From Adineta vaga (lineage: Eukaryota; Rotifera): a DNA stretch of 64,000 nucleotides. The translations under genes and the position numbers were made by a program. Below are positions 1-12,345 of the stretch, piece by piece (positions within the stretch are counted from its first letter, which is position 1; each line of letters opens with the position of its first letter). The DNA lies in NCBI GenBank assembly GCA_021613535.1, contig CP075496.1, positions 3,038,001 to 3,102,000 on the forward strand, in the 5' to 3' direction. The notes under the pieces are model-generated. The model was not told the origin of the DNA. It did not search any database and worked only from the letters and a program-made list of their open reading frames with translations.

Positions 1-278
1 ATGAAAACATCACCAGATAGAAAATAATTTTCGAATTGTATTGCATCCAAGGGAAATTTTTGTGGATATGTATTTCCAGCTACAATTTCTACATTTAATA
101 AAGATTGAAGATAAAATATTAGTTTTGATGTATTTGTTAATTGTGATAGAACAGTTGATAATGAATGAATTGACACGAGTTTATTTGAGCTCGTTGAAAA
201 TTCAATGGGAAGTAAAGATTCCAATTTTGATGGATCATATTCTTTTGGTCGATCAATCTTTCCATAAGCCGACGACAT
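1..278 (-). CDS. Unrecognised protein, 5' exon only, runs off the left edge
   Basis: On the minus strand an ATG at 276-278 directly follows a TCA codon and an in-frame TAA, and opens a frame with no stop down to position 1, giving about 92 residues. It starts MSSAYGKIDRPKEYDP and continues as a Leu/Ser-rich stretch, with codon use like the other genes here. No signal peptide, membrane segment or motif is evident and I do not recognise the family. The rest of the gene lies outside the window, so this is the N-terminal exon or part of it. The overlapping plus-strand frame at 41-367 is judged to be a shadow. The next gene, the ZP protein, lies on the same strand about 0.6 kb upstream. Confidence 0.5.
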   Translation of the reverse strand, partial: MSSAYGKIDRPKEYDPSKLESLLPIEFSTSSNKLVSIHSLSTVLSQLTNTSKLIFYLQSLLNVEIVAGNTYPQKFPLDAIQFENYFLSGDVF

Positions 279-871
279 TGATTAGATTTTCTAATTATCT
301 AAAAATCATAAACTTTCGTAAATACGATTCAAGTCTCTTTCGATGTATCATTGAGAATAAAATGTAATCTTTGCAGTCAATGAAAACAAAATATGATTTT
401 GTTTGAGATAGATAAGATATGTTCTATTATCTTTCTACTTTATTGATACTAATAGATAAAAGGAAGGAAAAACAAAGAACAAGTAAAGTTATTTTGCGTT
501 GCGTAGTGCGAACGAAATTACTTGATCTTTTTAAAAGACGTTGTGTTTTATTTATCATTTTATGTAGTTAATTTGCAAAACTTCAAATGTTACTCCTCAT
601 TCATACACAGAATTTCACTAATTAGAATGAGAATTTAATCATTTATTTAAAGGTTTCTGTATAGTTCACTGAATGCGATTATCGATTAGATTACTTTCAA
701 ACGTGAATTTTTGTATTTTTGTTTTAATTGAAATTTATTAACAATCAATTCACAAGTCTATCAGTTATTGTATTGTTTCTACATGAAAACAAACATCTAT
801 TCTATCGTATTTAATCGTCGACATCATATAAATAATAGTAATAATAATAACAATAACAATAATAAATCTAT
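279..871. other. Intergenic, no gene seen
   Basis: AT-rich sequence between two minus-strand genes. It holds a short ATA/ACA-rich simple repeat near 836-866, just after the stop of the ZP gene. It presumably contains the 3' end of that gene and the upstream region of the left-edge gene. No RNA gene or reading frame can be supported. Confidence 0.5.
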
Positions 872-2774
872 CTAATATTGTCGTCGATAGGCTCCTAATG
901 GTTCGACATTAGTTACAAAAAAACTTTCATCGAAACGTTGTTCAGATCGACGTCCCATATCATAACGGCATACTTGTGTTGTATTTCTCATTCCGCCATA
1001 AATTGATTCACCACTAGTGCCAAAACCATTGAGCGATGTTGAGCCATAATTTCGTTGAGTATATTCGATATAACATGTTCGATAGACAACAAATAAAGAA
1101 ATTGATATTCCAATAATAAATATGATCGAAATCGTAGCAATCACTGTTGAACGTTCGATAGCACCTTGAGTTATTAAAGATGTTCGACCATATAGGGCAT
1201 CTATTCAAAAAAAGAATATTTAAAAAGAGTCTTATTTATGATAGATTTGGTTACCGTAAACTCCTTTATGTTTTTGTATTGGTTCAGATAAAGGTGTTTC
1301 AATGCTAAATTGTTGTTGTATTTGACGAATTTCATAATGTGTAGGATTAGTTTCTTCGACAGGATCACTTGATGATGATGGTGATGGTGGTTGATCTAAT
1401 GACAAAGATAAATCTGATAATAGCTGTGCTAATTTCTTTTTTGTTTGCTCCTCTTTAAAATCAGATCGTTTTCGTCGTCGTAATGCAATAATACTTCCAC
1501 CATCTTCATCAATATAGTCAAATGGTGCAGAATCAGTTGTTAATATTGAAGATGAATTTTTTGTATTCGATTCTGTACGATGCAATGTTGATGATCGTCG
1601 TGTTTCTGGACATAAACGCTACGAAAAAGAAGATATTCTAAATAAAATCAAAATTATTTATTTTTTACTTCTTGACAATATTCTGTTCGCCCAGAGCATA
1701 TAGCTATTGAACAACGTAAATAAACAATTGATGTTGTCTCGAATTTTTGTATTTGAAAAACAGTACTTTTCAGATGTATTGGATCCATGCGTTGGAATCG
1801 TACTGTGACATGTGAATCTAATGATGGACAACGATTTGTTGTTAAAGAAAGTTTTTCTAATTTAACTTCATTATCAGATACACTAGATGCAATTGAACAA
1901 TTTTCTGCAATGATTTGATGATAATCAGAATCATGTTCGACTTTAAAAATAGAAGAAAAGAAAAAATGTTTTTGTAAAAAATTCTTTCGAAAATCAAACC
2001 TGTTCGATATTTAATTTCAATAAAAAGACGATCACCAATTAAAACTGAATCACCATTATCAATTAATCGTTGTTGAGTTATATCATATAAACCAAGTAAA
2101 AGTTCACCATGTTTACTCGATCGATCTGATGATGGTTTGACGATTGGTATATTTATAGGACTATTTGAAAACGAAAATGAAAATCTTTTCTTTGTCAAGG
2201 TGATAAAACAATAAAAAACACAATACTTTTTTGGTAATATCTGTGTGGCAAATGTTGTTGTTGTTGTTGTTGTTGTTGTAGAAGATGTAATACCATTACA
2301 TAAATCGCTATCTGTTTGACAGAAACATTTATCCATGTGATCATCGGAATCTTCATCTAAACAAACACCACCACGTTCAACACATGAGGTACACATTGAA
2401 TCCATCGAAGCATTGATAACTCGAACTAAAAATTTCGAACGAAGAGACGTTTTGTATTTTTATTGAGTAAAAAATAAGTTCATTCTACCACAATGAGTTT
2501 TATTCACAGAAAGATATTGTTCTTTACAAACGCATCGGAAAGCACTTCCACCAACACGTTTACAATTGGAATTCAAACTAGTACATGTGCCTGGTATACA
2601 AAAATCTCCTAAACTATTTTGTGATTGATTTGAAGCTAGAAAGAAAATAGAGAAAGATTTTTTGAAAGAGTTGAATACCAAAAGAAAACTAAAACCTCGT
2701 CGTTTTGTTTCAACAAATGATAAACACCATAAAACATTAATAAGTATAAGAAGATGAATTCGATTCATTTTCAT
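872..2774 (-). CDS. ZP-domain single-pass membrane protein (7 exons, 516 aa)
   Basis: Exons on the minus strand are 2696-2774, 2489-2635, 2227-2425, 2000-2160, 1669-1940, 1255-1618 and 872-1200. All introns are GT..AG and the lengths sum to 517 codons with the stop. The protein has, in order: a signal peptide (MNRIHLLILINVLWCLSF), a Cys-rich EGF-like segment (CIPGTC...CKRVGG...CVC), a second Cys-rich segment, a run of nine Thr, a zona pellucida-type domain (VLIGDRLFIEIKYR, then NCSI...RCPS...VYLRCSIAICSG), a furin-like site RRRKRS, a Ser/Pro linker, a membrane helix (TVIATISIIFIIGISISL) and a short Tyr-rich cytoplasmic tail. ZP proteins polymerise in extracellular matrices or cuticle after cleavage at such a basic site. 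The role here is inferred to be a surface or apical matrix protein; the ZP call rests on Cys spacing and context. The two Cys-rich segments could be EGF or EB-like. Confidence 0.85.
2253..2281 (-). repeat. Trinucleotide repeat encoding the Thr run in the ZP protein
   Basis: A (TTG)n tract on the plus strand reads as ACA/ACT codons in exon 3 of the ZP gene, giving nine Thr between the Cys-rich segment and the ZP domain. It probably forms an O-glycosylated linker and is likely to vary in length. Confidence 0.7.
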
Positions 2775-5700
2775 TCGTTTTTCTTTGTTACTCTATAGAC
2801 ATAATGATCTTTCTATTTGTTAAAACTTTTTCTATTCTCATTCATTGAAATGTTCGTATCGAAAAAGGTGATCAATTCTTTTCTCTTTTGTCAATAATGC
2901 TCATTTCCTAATCCCTATGTAATCATTTATTCGTTGTCATTTCTAAGCCAATTAACGTTGTTGTTCAATCCGATCATCATCATGTACTTGACTATGTTAG
3001 CAGAATGTTCATTGAGTCCTCAAATGTTTATCTAGAGTAAGACTCAACATTCTCAATGAATACTAAGCAGATAAAAAAGAAGATCTTGTTGACCTTACAG
3101 TTTTGAGATTTTGTCAACTTCGACTTCACATTATGAAAGAGATAGGAGTCAAAATAGTAATTCAAAATCAGACATGAACGCATGACAGAACAGAACATTC
3201 TAACCTCCAGTGAAGGTTATCATATTGAATTTTGTTTAAAAATTTTTCTTTATATTTTTTTCAAACTTCTCACTTTTATTACAAATGATATACATTTAGT
3301 ATTTCTCAAGTAATTTGAATATAGCTATAAAAATAATAAATATTAGTTGTATTGATGAGGTTTTTTTTTGTAGTAGATTTAGTTACATATGAGAGAATTA
3401 TTTAAACACACATTGGTTTTTTTCTTATTTTCTTTGTTCTTGACACTCATTAATTACTGTGTGAATAAGTTTTCTTTCCATGCCATTACTATTTGCGTTA
3501 TAAAAACTTATTATGCTCTTTGGCACGAATTTCAATCAAGACATTTAATGTTCTTCTAATTCAAAATTGATTTCGATTTAGGTACGCGCAAGTTCCAAAA
3601 ATTCCTGGTTTATCTTGAGATCGTAGGTAAGAAAATATAATAGAAATTTCAGTCATCGACCATGATGCTGAAGAAAACCATTCATTCAGTAATGATAAAA
3701 AGCAACGTATTCTATATCTTAGTCTTAGTCCTCAATGGATCTCTACTATTTAGATTTAATATAGTTTAATTTACAAGAGCATAAAGTGAAAGAAATGTTT
3801 TTGTTTTGTTTTCGTAAATTTTATGCTAATATTGGAAATTAAAAATAATAATTATGAAGGATTCAAAAGTCCTTCACGAATACGCTTTTTTTTGAATATA
3901 TATAATAAAGTTTAATTGATAAACGATAACATCACGCTCTAGATCTTGACATGCATTTTCAAACGGAAAATACTTTATCATATAAGATGAAATGGTATTC
4001 CGGACTTTGGCATGCGTGTACGATAAATACTGAAGTGCATGCAAAAGGAAGTAAAAACAGCTTAACCTTTTTTTATTAAAAAAAAGAACTGTTTTTCCGT
4101 GACGTTGTTGATGAAAATTTTTCGTAGCCAAATTCGAAGTGTTGAATAAAAACTCGTACCACTTCTGAAAGATCAGATGATGGGTTTTCTTCTTGATTCT
4201 TCAAACAAATGATAAAGTTAAAAGTCGTTTCAAATCTTGCTGTGGGCTCATCTTCGTTTGGAAATACACTTATATGGTGTATCTTTAGAGAATATCAAAT
4301 ATTAAAATTATATTCTAATTTTTGCAATCAATGAGAAAGGATGTGACAACCAAAGGCTTCTTATTCTAATAGAGTCATTTCTCAATTAGAATACGAACTC
4401 ATCAAAGTATAGTTTGATGAATTGTTTTATGCATCTGTCAGTAACATGAAAGGGCTAGAAACGAATGACTTTAAAAATATTCCACCTATACATGTTAACT
4501 TTTTATGATATATTTTTTTGTTGACAAAAATAATTCATTTAAGCACATTAATCTGAATCCTGAAATTGAAAAAAAATTGATTAAATTCTTCGAATAAGAA
4601 AGAATATTATCATTGTCGATTAATCTATGCATACGGAAACTATATTTGTTCTGGTTTTTTATTGCATCTCATGGGTCTTTACGCACCTGTATATATTTAA
4701 TAGATTTGATTTTCATTACACTTTATATCTCGATATATACTTAAAAACCTCAAAATTATATGATAAAGCAAATTTCAGAGCATGCAAAGGTTCTTTCCGT
4801 TTAGTAGAAAACAAAACGTTTTACATTATTTGAATTTTTTAAGGTAATATCAGTTCAATCCGTATATATTCAATTTCGAACTGATTCAAACAGCAGTTGA
4901 TGAGTAGTCTTGCATCACAATTTATAATAATTAATTCATTTCATGAATATATACGTTTACTCAACCTTTTCATATTATTGTGAAAAAGGTAATTAGCTAA
5001 TGCTATTTCAATGGATAAATATAGAAACATCTTTTTTTTATAACTTCAATGTGATTCAAAAGCGTCCTCTAAAATCTACTCTATGAAAACAAAACCTATC
5101 AATATATGATACGTAGAAAATCTCGCCTTAATTAAGAACGGTTATCTATAACAGAAGTTTACATAGTATGACATGAAGTATCCGTAAAATGACAGACCAA
5201 TTTTCACTTTCTAATATTCAATGATATATTATTCTTGTGCAAATTTCATATCAAACTTTGTTCGATTAAAAACTACAGAGTATAAAAGAGAATTGTAATT
5301 ATGATTTTTCACATCTTAATAAGAAAGAAAAGACGGAAATCGTTGATTGATAGAAACGCACTTTAATAGAAAGCAATTAATTATGGAAATACTGACTTTT
5401 ATGCTTTTTTCGAATACATGCTTTTCGTTTAGAGCCATATAAATACATCAGAACATTATTCTTTTAAAGCCAAGAGTTCGTTTTAAATCTGCATAATTAT
5501 TTACAAGATATTTTTATTGAGAATCATTTAGTCAAGTTTAATATCACACATCTCAATATAATTTGTGTCTATCTTACTAAATTCTTTTCAATGAAAGCAG
5601 TTATTACATTATCTGAAATTATAATCAAGGGTTTTCAGAAATGAATCATGCTGTTGTTTTGAAATTGTTTCTAATATAATTATTGTATCTATCTTATGAA

Positions 5701-7776
5701 GAAAAAAAAACCTCAAATTTGGCAAGTCATATTTTTTTCTTTTCGCCTGTCTGTCTAAGAAGTGTATTTAACCCTGGATTAAGAAAATTAGTTTTTGCGC
5801 CTCTTTTGTAATTATTTATAAAGATTTATTCTAAGACTCTATCTCAATTTTTTGTCTTGATAATGTTAATCTATGCACTTTACAGTTTTGGATTGCGTTG
5901 AAATTGCAAATAATTGTTAGCAATAATGAAAAGTAAAAAAGAAAATTGCATCACCTGGAAGTTGAGTGAATGCGCGAAAAACATTTATAAAACATGAAAG
6001 GATTCTGTTTTTGTCTTCAAAATAAGAAATGCATTTTATTCTTGACTTGTATCCGTTTCATTTGGATGAAATCACTTTTAAATATTCATGATGTGAGGCG
6101 TTCATCCAACAGACTTCGCAATTTCCTATAAACAGGAAACGAAATAAAGAGAAAAGCTTTTTTCTCACAGAAAATTTAGGCATATAATGATCATTAAAAT
6201 AGTTTGCAGTCTATGAAATAAAGTAAAATAAGTAGGTCAAGAGACCGATTCAATTCTATTCGTGATATAAGTTTAAGAAATTATGATCAAAATAATTATT
6301 AAGTAAATTTTTGTTGGAAGAGAAAGTACTGAAATATTGGAAAAAATACTTTCAATAATGCCGAATAAAACTATAGCTCGCCAGATATTTTCTTAATTAT
6401 TTTCATTAAAAGAACGCACTCTAGATCTTATGATACTTCACTACAAATTATTTTGTACTTTTTAATCTACGAACCATTTTTTTGAAGAATAGCGCATGCT
6501 TAATGTCTATGAGTTTTCATTTAGAAGAGAAGAAATACATTCTCATTCGTAATAAATATAAAATATTCTCAAATAAAATAATCATTGACTTTTACAAACC
6601 TATTTTTTCACATTTTATATCGAATTAACTATGTTTAGTATGAGTATGAATTATCTCTCTTTCTCCAAAATTCCATCTATATGAAATGACATAGAACCAA
6701 AAATAACTTTAATCGAAACTCTTAGTTTTTTTCTGGATCAGTAGTGCGCCGTAAATCTTGTCTATATAAGATTCTCTACTTCCTTATAAAATGCGATGCT
6801 TTTTACTGTCATTTGATGAGAGAGAAGAAGAAGAAGAAGAAATATTTTGCTTTCCATTTAGTAAGAAAACGTTTCTTGTTAGAAGTTTTTTTTATGGTAA
6901 TATGGTCACATTCTAGCATTATATTAACGTTATTATTAGTTTTATTTTAGGTATAGTTGGAAAATATGAAAGAGACAAGAACGACAAAAATTGACTTCGA
7001 GTGATTGTGTTTGAAGTTAGAAGAGACAAACCTTGCGTGATCTATATATCTTCAAAAATACTCCGATTTGTTGTCAAAGAATGTGACAGCTTTTTAAGTA
7101 GTTGTTTTTCTCTCATGATGTCTATCATCAAAACATTAATAAGCTACACTCAAATTCCTTTAGTACAGATATTCGTTAAGAGTCTGATCCTCTGTCAATG
7201 TGTTGCATAAGAAAAGGATAATTCTGTTAGGAGCGCATAGTGAAGATAGGATTTCTATATTTTTTTTCATAATTGAAGAAGAATGTTTTTCAGATAATGA
7301 GAAAGAAATCTATATTCAGTTGAAGTAGTAAATACTTAAGACAATACGCATAATAATTTCATATAAAATCATACAATGTCTCTATGATAGTAAAATGACA
7401 GAGGAAATACAAGAGATTAAAAGAAAGACAAGTATTGCATACATTTAGCATAATCAAACAATTCTTATTCTAATATAATATGTGAGTTCATTTTGTATTA
7501 GTGAAAAATAGAATGTCTGCTATTATGTGTACATTGGTATTGTGTATTTTCAAAGCAATGTGCAACAACTATTTGTATTTTTTTCTTCTAGAGAATCATC
7601 TATTCGACAATACCTACACATATGTAGATAATTATATGGCTTGTTTTACTCACTTGTCTCGTTATCTCACATGAATTAATCTTTTCTATTGATCTCTCTT
7701 TTTTCTCTATGATATTACGACGAAAAATGACATCCTGAAAGAAATTTAAAAAAAGAGTCTATATTACTGAATAAAA
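2775..7776. other. Long intergenic stretch, no gene supported
   Basis: About 5 kb of AT-rich DNA. The short frames here (3874-4131, 4627-4833, 6744-6950, 7001-7210) have AT-biased composition, no domain and no flanking splice sites that extend them. There is a GAA microsatellite near 6823-6841 and a 9-bp inverted repeat (TTCATTGAG near 3008, CTCAATGAA near 3051). I see no RNA gene or mobile-element remnant. Confidence 0.5.
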
Positions 7777-7784
7777 TATAAAAG
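7777..7784 (+). promoter_or_regulatory. Candidate TATA box of the GPCR gene
   Basis: TATAAAAG lies 47 bases before the GPCR start codon at 7832. The motif is canonical and the spacing fits a short 5' UTR. In such AT-rich DNA a chance match is quite possible. Confidence 0.3.
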
Positions 7785-7831
7785 AGTTTCACAAAAAAGC
7801 ATTTATTCGCATATCTACTTCAATTCTATAG

Positions 7832-8935
7832 ATGAATCGTTTTTTGTGTCCAGAAAATAGGATTACAGCTAATGCGTCAACAGCAAATCAATTTTTTCAG
7901 ACAACAACTTTCATTTCTATACATGTATTACCTATATTAGCATTAGCTGGGAATTCCTTAATTATTCTCGTTATTTTAACCAATTCTCAATTAAATCGTT
8001 CATCATTTTCGGTTTATGTTAAATCAATGGCTGTTTCAGATACTCTTGTACTTGTATTAAAACTATTATCATTTGAAAATAAAACATCAAAATACTTTTA
8101 TCGGCCATCATTATGTACTGGTTTAGTATTTCTTAGTGATGCAAGCGTTCTTTTATCAGTTTGGACAATTGTTTTAATAACTATTGAACGTACATTAGTG
8201 GTAGTATATCCATTACATATCAAGAAATTTGTTTCAGCATGTCGTGCACGATTATTTATTCTTTTAATTGCAACATGTAGTGTACTTCTTTCAGCACGCA
8301 TATTAATTTTACAAATTGATAATTCACCAAATCCAAAAATTCGTTGTCAACCATTAGATGCTTGGCAATCCTATCAGAAAGTTAATGGAACCATTACTGA
8401 ATTTCTTAGTTGTTTTATTCCTTTAACGATTGTTATCACAGGTAATTTTATAACATTATATACAGTTAAACGAGCCGTATTTCAACGACATCAAATATTA
8501 ACACATCAAAGTTCAATACAAAAACGACAAGTTGATACAAATGAAAATCAATTAATGTTAATGTTATTAATTGTTACATTAATGTTCATAGTTTATTTTG
8601 TACCATATACAATCACTAATGTTATATTAAGATGGGGTTTACCATTTGGTTCATGTTTTACAAGACAAGCATTTGAAGCTTATTTATATATTCGATCGCT
8701 TAGTGAATTATTAAAAGATTTCAATTTTTGCACAAATTTTATTATTTATTGTATTAGTGGACGACGATTTCGTTATGCACTTTTTTCACTTATTCGTCGT
8801 CGAAAGAGTCAATTAGCAACAAGTACAAGATATCAAGATAGTTCAAGACAACGTGGCGAACGTGTATTACAACAAAGTTCACGAAAATTATATAATTTAA
8901 GTCAAAAACAAACCTATGAAGAATCACAATTTTGA
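7832..8935 (+). CDS. Rhodopsin-like (class A) G protein-coupled receptor, intronless
   Basis: A 367-aa single-exon receptor. It shows the GN pair of helix 1 (G40-N41), Asp70 in helix 2, the Cys95-Cys172 pair expected to bridge helix 3 to the second extracellular loop, ERT at 119-121 in the DRY position, Pro258 in helix 6, and TNFIIY at 301-306 in the NPxxY position with Thr replacing Asn and Asn replacing Pro. The N-terminus has glycosylation sites (NAS) and the tail is Arg/Ser/Gln-rich. The divergent DRY and NPxxY motifs resemble those of many lophotrochozoan orphan peptide receptors (FMRFamide-receptor-like group), but the ligand cannot be told. A TATA-like box lies upstream and AATAAA lies about 55 bases after the stop. 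The gene stands alone. Confidence 0.9.
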   Translation: MNRFLCPENRITANASTANQFFQTTTFISIHVLPILALAGNSLIILVILTNSQLNRSSFSVYVKSMAVSDTLVLVLKLLSFENKTSKYFYRPSLCTGLVFLSDASVLLSVWTIVLITIERTLVVVYPLHIKKFVSACRARLFILLIATCSVLLSARILILQIDNSPNPKIRCQPLDAWQSYQKVNGTITEFLSCFIPLTIVITGNFITLYTVKRAVFQRHQILTHQSSIQKRQVDTNENQLMLMLLIVTLMFIVYFVPYTITNVILRWGLPFGSCFTRQAFEAYLYIRSLSELLKDFNFCTNFIIYCISGRRFRYALFSLIRRRKSQLATSTRYQDSSRQRGERVLQQSSRKLYNLSQKQTYEESQF

Positions 8936-8989
8936 GAACGATTCTTCAAACTATAACCTCTGATTTTTATGTTGTCTTGTTTGTGTATA

Positions 8990-8998
8990 TTAATAAAA
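8990..8998 (+). terminator. Polyadenylation signal after the GPCR gene
   Basis: A TTAATAAAA motif about 55 bases after the GPCR stop codon contains AATAAA and is well placed to be its cleavage and polyadenylation signal. Confidence 0.4.
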
Positions 8999-10790
8999 AT
9001 TTAACAAAAACAGATTATGTATCATCTGACTCACATAAAACATGCTGACCTGTTCAAAATTCTAACATCAATTAAATCAACAAATCTATATGTTAATACA
9101 GATTAAGTAGTTGTTTTTAGAAGAAAGAATATTCTATTTATTATACAGTGATATCGATGTTATAAGATTATATATCAACAAAGGTTGTTATATGAAACAA
9201 TCTGGTTCTTAAAAAATCTTCTGATAAGAAGATGATATTTTTTATCCCATCATTAATAATAAGATGAAATTAAAGATCATCAATGATGTTCAGTAACAAA
9301 GTCAGATATAAAACACGACGCGTAGAATCCATTTATGATGATATAGAGAGGGATCAAATGGATTCATAATTATATTTTGTTGAAAAAGTGTCTATCATTT
9401 CTTCTTGTTCTTGCAATGTTACAATGTCGATTTCAACAGATTCTAAATTATTTAATCTAGCACTATGTACCCAACGATAATTTCATGCATAGATCATACA
9501 TTTTAAAGTATTCAATATACCTTTTTTCATGAACCTGTAAGGTGGGTTATAAAGTCCGATATGAAAAATACAGTTGAGAAAGTATTTGATATAGCTATAT
9601 TTTAATTAAATATAAGTATGATACTAGGTATAGTTTACCAATTTCCTCTTTGTAGAATGTTAGTATCTGATGAAACTAATGACTGGAAAATAATCCATTT
9701 CATTTACTACAATAGATCTATACATGAGGATGTTTTCAAATTTCGTCTGATTACATTTTTAGGATATAAGAGTTGTTGATATCCGGATTTTCAATAAGAT
9801 ATTGTTATTAATTTAGATCCATTTTAACTTCTTTTTTCCACTCGAATAATGAAGATAATTATTCTGTTACTATTTAGACAGAATGTATGACTACGCCTCT
9901 TATATTGTTCAGAATTTAATAAATGATCAAGTCAATTAACTTTACTAAAAGAATTATAATTCATTTCTTACCAACAATAAACATGTTTTTGATCATTTCA
10001 ATAATAAATGTACTTAATTCTATTAGAATAGAGAAAATATATAAATGTGTAGGAATTCTTTTCTCTGTTCATTTCACATTGTTCTTTATTCGTCATAACG
10101 TAAAAGTCTAGTTTGATGAATATTAAGTTCCAGAACAATGTTGATGAAATTTGAATATTGATATAAGATACAAAATATTGTCGATAATATCCAACTGTAC
10201 ACAATGAAATCAGAAGCTTTTTTCTCGTACTATTTTTTACATCATTGATTTTATTACAATAGATTTCATAGAAAAATAAACTCCGAAAATTTTATTCAGT
10301 TTAATAATCTAAGTGTTTGTAAGTATTGTTCAAATAATTAATGAAAATTTCTCTGAAATGATATGGTAAGATTAGTTTTAGCAGACACTTTTAACAGAGA
10401 TCTAGGTTATCATCAAAAGATTATCAGTTGTTGAGAAAGGAATGGGATCTATTTTAGAATATCTAATATTGGATTATAAAATGATCTTTTGAGATAGTTA
10501 TAATTCTATATTTTAATCATAAATCGACAGATGATTACAAACGATGAAAAGTTATTCTATCCGTCGATTCGTTTGTAAAGAAATGCACACATTTGATTAA
10601 CTTATCTCGAGATATTTTTGACTTGTTTTCTTTTCTGTCATGTATACAGGTAACATATTGAATAGAATGTTTCTATTTGTTCCTTCTTCGTCTATCTGTC
10701 TGTCAGAAGATAAAAGAGAAAGTGGTTGCATTGTTATTGTATTCGACAAATAAAAAAGAAAGACAACAACTATTGAAAAATTGCAAATCT
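8999..10790. other. Intergenic, no gene seen
   Basis: AT-rich spacer between two plus-strand genes. Frames at 9923-10111 and 9998-10204 overlap on opposite strands and look like composition artefacts. The end presumably carries the promoter of the following multi-pass membrane gene. Confidence 0.5.
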
Positions 10791-12345
10791 ATGAATGTAA
10801 ATGGAATCAAGTTGAAACAATGAAAAGTTGTTTTTTTTTAATTTCTAGACATCAGAAACGACAAGTTTTGCTAGTGGAATTCGATCATCGAATGATGCTG
10901 CTATTGAAGAAAGTGGATTACTTGGAACTGTAATTATTATAAAATGCTTTCCTTCAATTTTGTAATTATGTCAATATATTGTAATTATAGCGTCGCGGTT
11001 GCGTGAATATAAGTCGATATGAAATTATATTTCTAATTGTCGGTATAGTAGCTGCCATTGCTACAGATAGTTTAACGATCGTTCGTTTAACTCAAAATTT
11101 AAGTATAAGACATCCAGATTTTGCTTATGGAATACTTATTCTTGTTAATTCAGGTACTCGTTTGATGAAAAAAGTTTAGCAAAACAGTTTTTTCTTTGTT
11201 TATTTAGTCTTTCTTTTACTATTTCTTATTACTGGTATTTTATATCAACGTATTAGTGATATTGTAGCATTTTTTATCAGTGCAGTTATGCTTACGATAT
11301 ATGTCATTGTACACTATGTCGCTCGAAATCATGACAATGATAGTCAGAGTACAGACGCAAAAATTCGTCTTGTATGTATTCAATTTTGTTTTGTAAATCA
11401 TTTCTACTTTTACGCTTTTATTTAAAGATACGATTAATTTTCACAATTATTTTTAATATATGTTTTATTCCATTGGCAATCTTAGTTATTCAAGATTATC
11501 GCCGAGATGAATTCTCTAAACGGTTTGTTATTCCTAACGAATAGTTTTAAAGAATATTTTCATATAAAATATGAATAGAATTTTTGGTGCTTTTCCTTCA
11601 GCACGTCGTCCACTTCAAATTTATAATATATTTGATTGTATCGCACGTATTAATACAATGCTTTGTGTAAGATTATCGTAAATGAATTCAATGTGAATAT
11701 ATTTATGTCACCTTATAGATTTCAACATTTATTCTTAATTTATATAATTTTAATGGTTTGGAAGCTATCGATCGAATTTTACTTGGTGTGGGTATTCCTT
11801 TAACTTTTCTATGGCTATCAATTGGTGTTGGTATGGTAAGATATAATATATACTTTATTTTGTTTCTAGAAAATTTGATATATAGGTTCGTCTTGAAAAT
11901 CGTATGCTAGTTGGCGTATTCTATTTTATTTCATTGTTTCAACCAGGATTTCTATCTTATGCTTTATATAGTGTGAGTTTTTCTTTTCTTTTCTAGTATA
12001 AATAAGATTTATCTACAAATAAGCAATAAATAGGCTATTAAATATATGTCATCAACTTTCATATCAATTCCAACTTCTACTACTACATCAACAACAACAA
12101 CCATTCTATCAACTTCAACTGGATCATTTACAAGTTCAGCGTCAACAACAATTCTAACAACAACACCTTCAAAAGTTCTTGTATCTGTACCTGATGCACT
12201 TTATGTGTGTATAGGAATCAATTTTCTTACACATATATTATCTGTGATTTTTGCTTCTCTTTGTGTTCGTAATTTTGGTAAAGATCTTAAACAAAGAGTA
12301 TTTAACAATCGATTTGATAAATGGTTTCAAAATATATTTACTTAA
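10791..12345 (+). CDS. Multi-pass membrane protein of unknown function (9 exons, 370 aa)
   Basis: Exons are 10791-10796, 10849-10929, 10991-11153, 11208-11371, 11428-11522, 11579-11666, 11719-11835, 11886-11972 and 12034-12345. Every intron is about 50-65 nt with GT..AG, and the lengths sum to 371 codons with the stop. The first exon is only two codons (Met-Asn); it is the weakest part of the model and was chosen because it gives a good donor and an in-frame start. The protein has a short polar N-terminus and about eight hydrophobic helices (for example IIFLIVGIVAAIA, FLLLFLITGILY, FFISAVMLTIYVIVHYV, IIFNICFIPLAILVI, LGVGIPLTFLWLSIGVGM, then LVGVFYFISLF). A Ser/Thr-rich loop of about 45 residues precedes a last helix (YVCIGINFLTHILSVIFASL). 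It has no GPCR, channel or transporter signature that I recognise. It may belong to an uncharacterised animal membrane family. Confidence 0.8.

Noticed and set aside
8098-8301. Minus-strand frame inside the GPCR
   Set aside because: It is a shadow of a clear plus-strand receptor.
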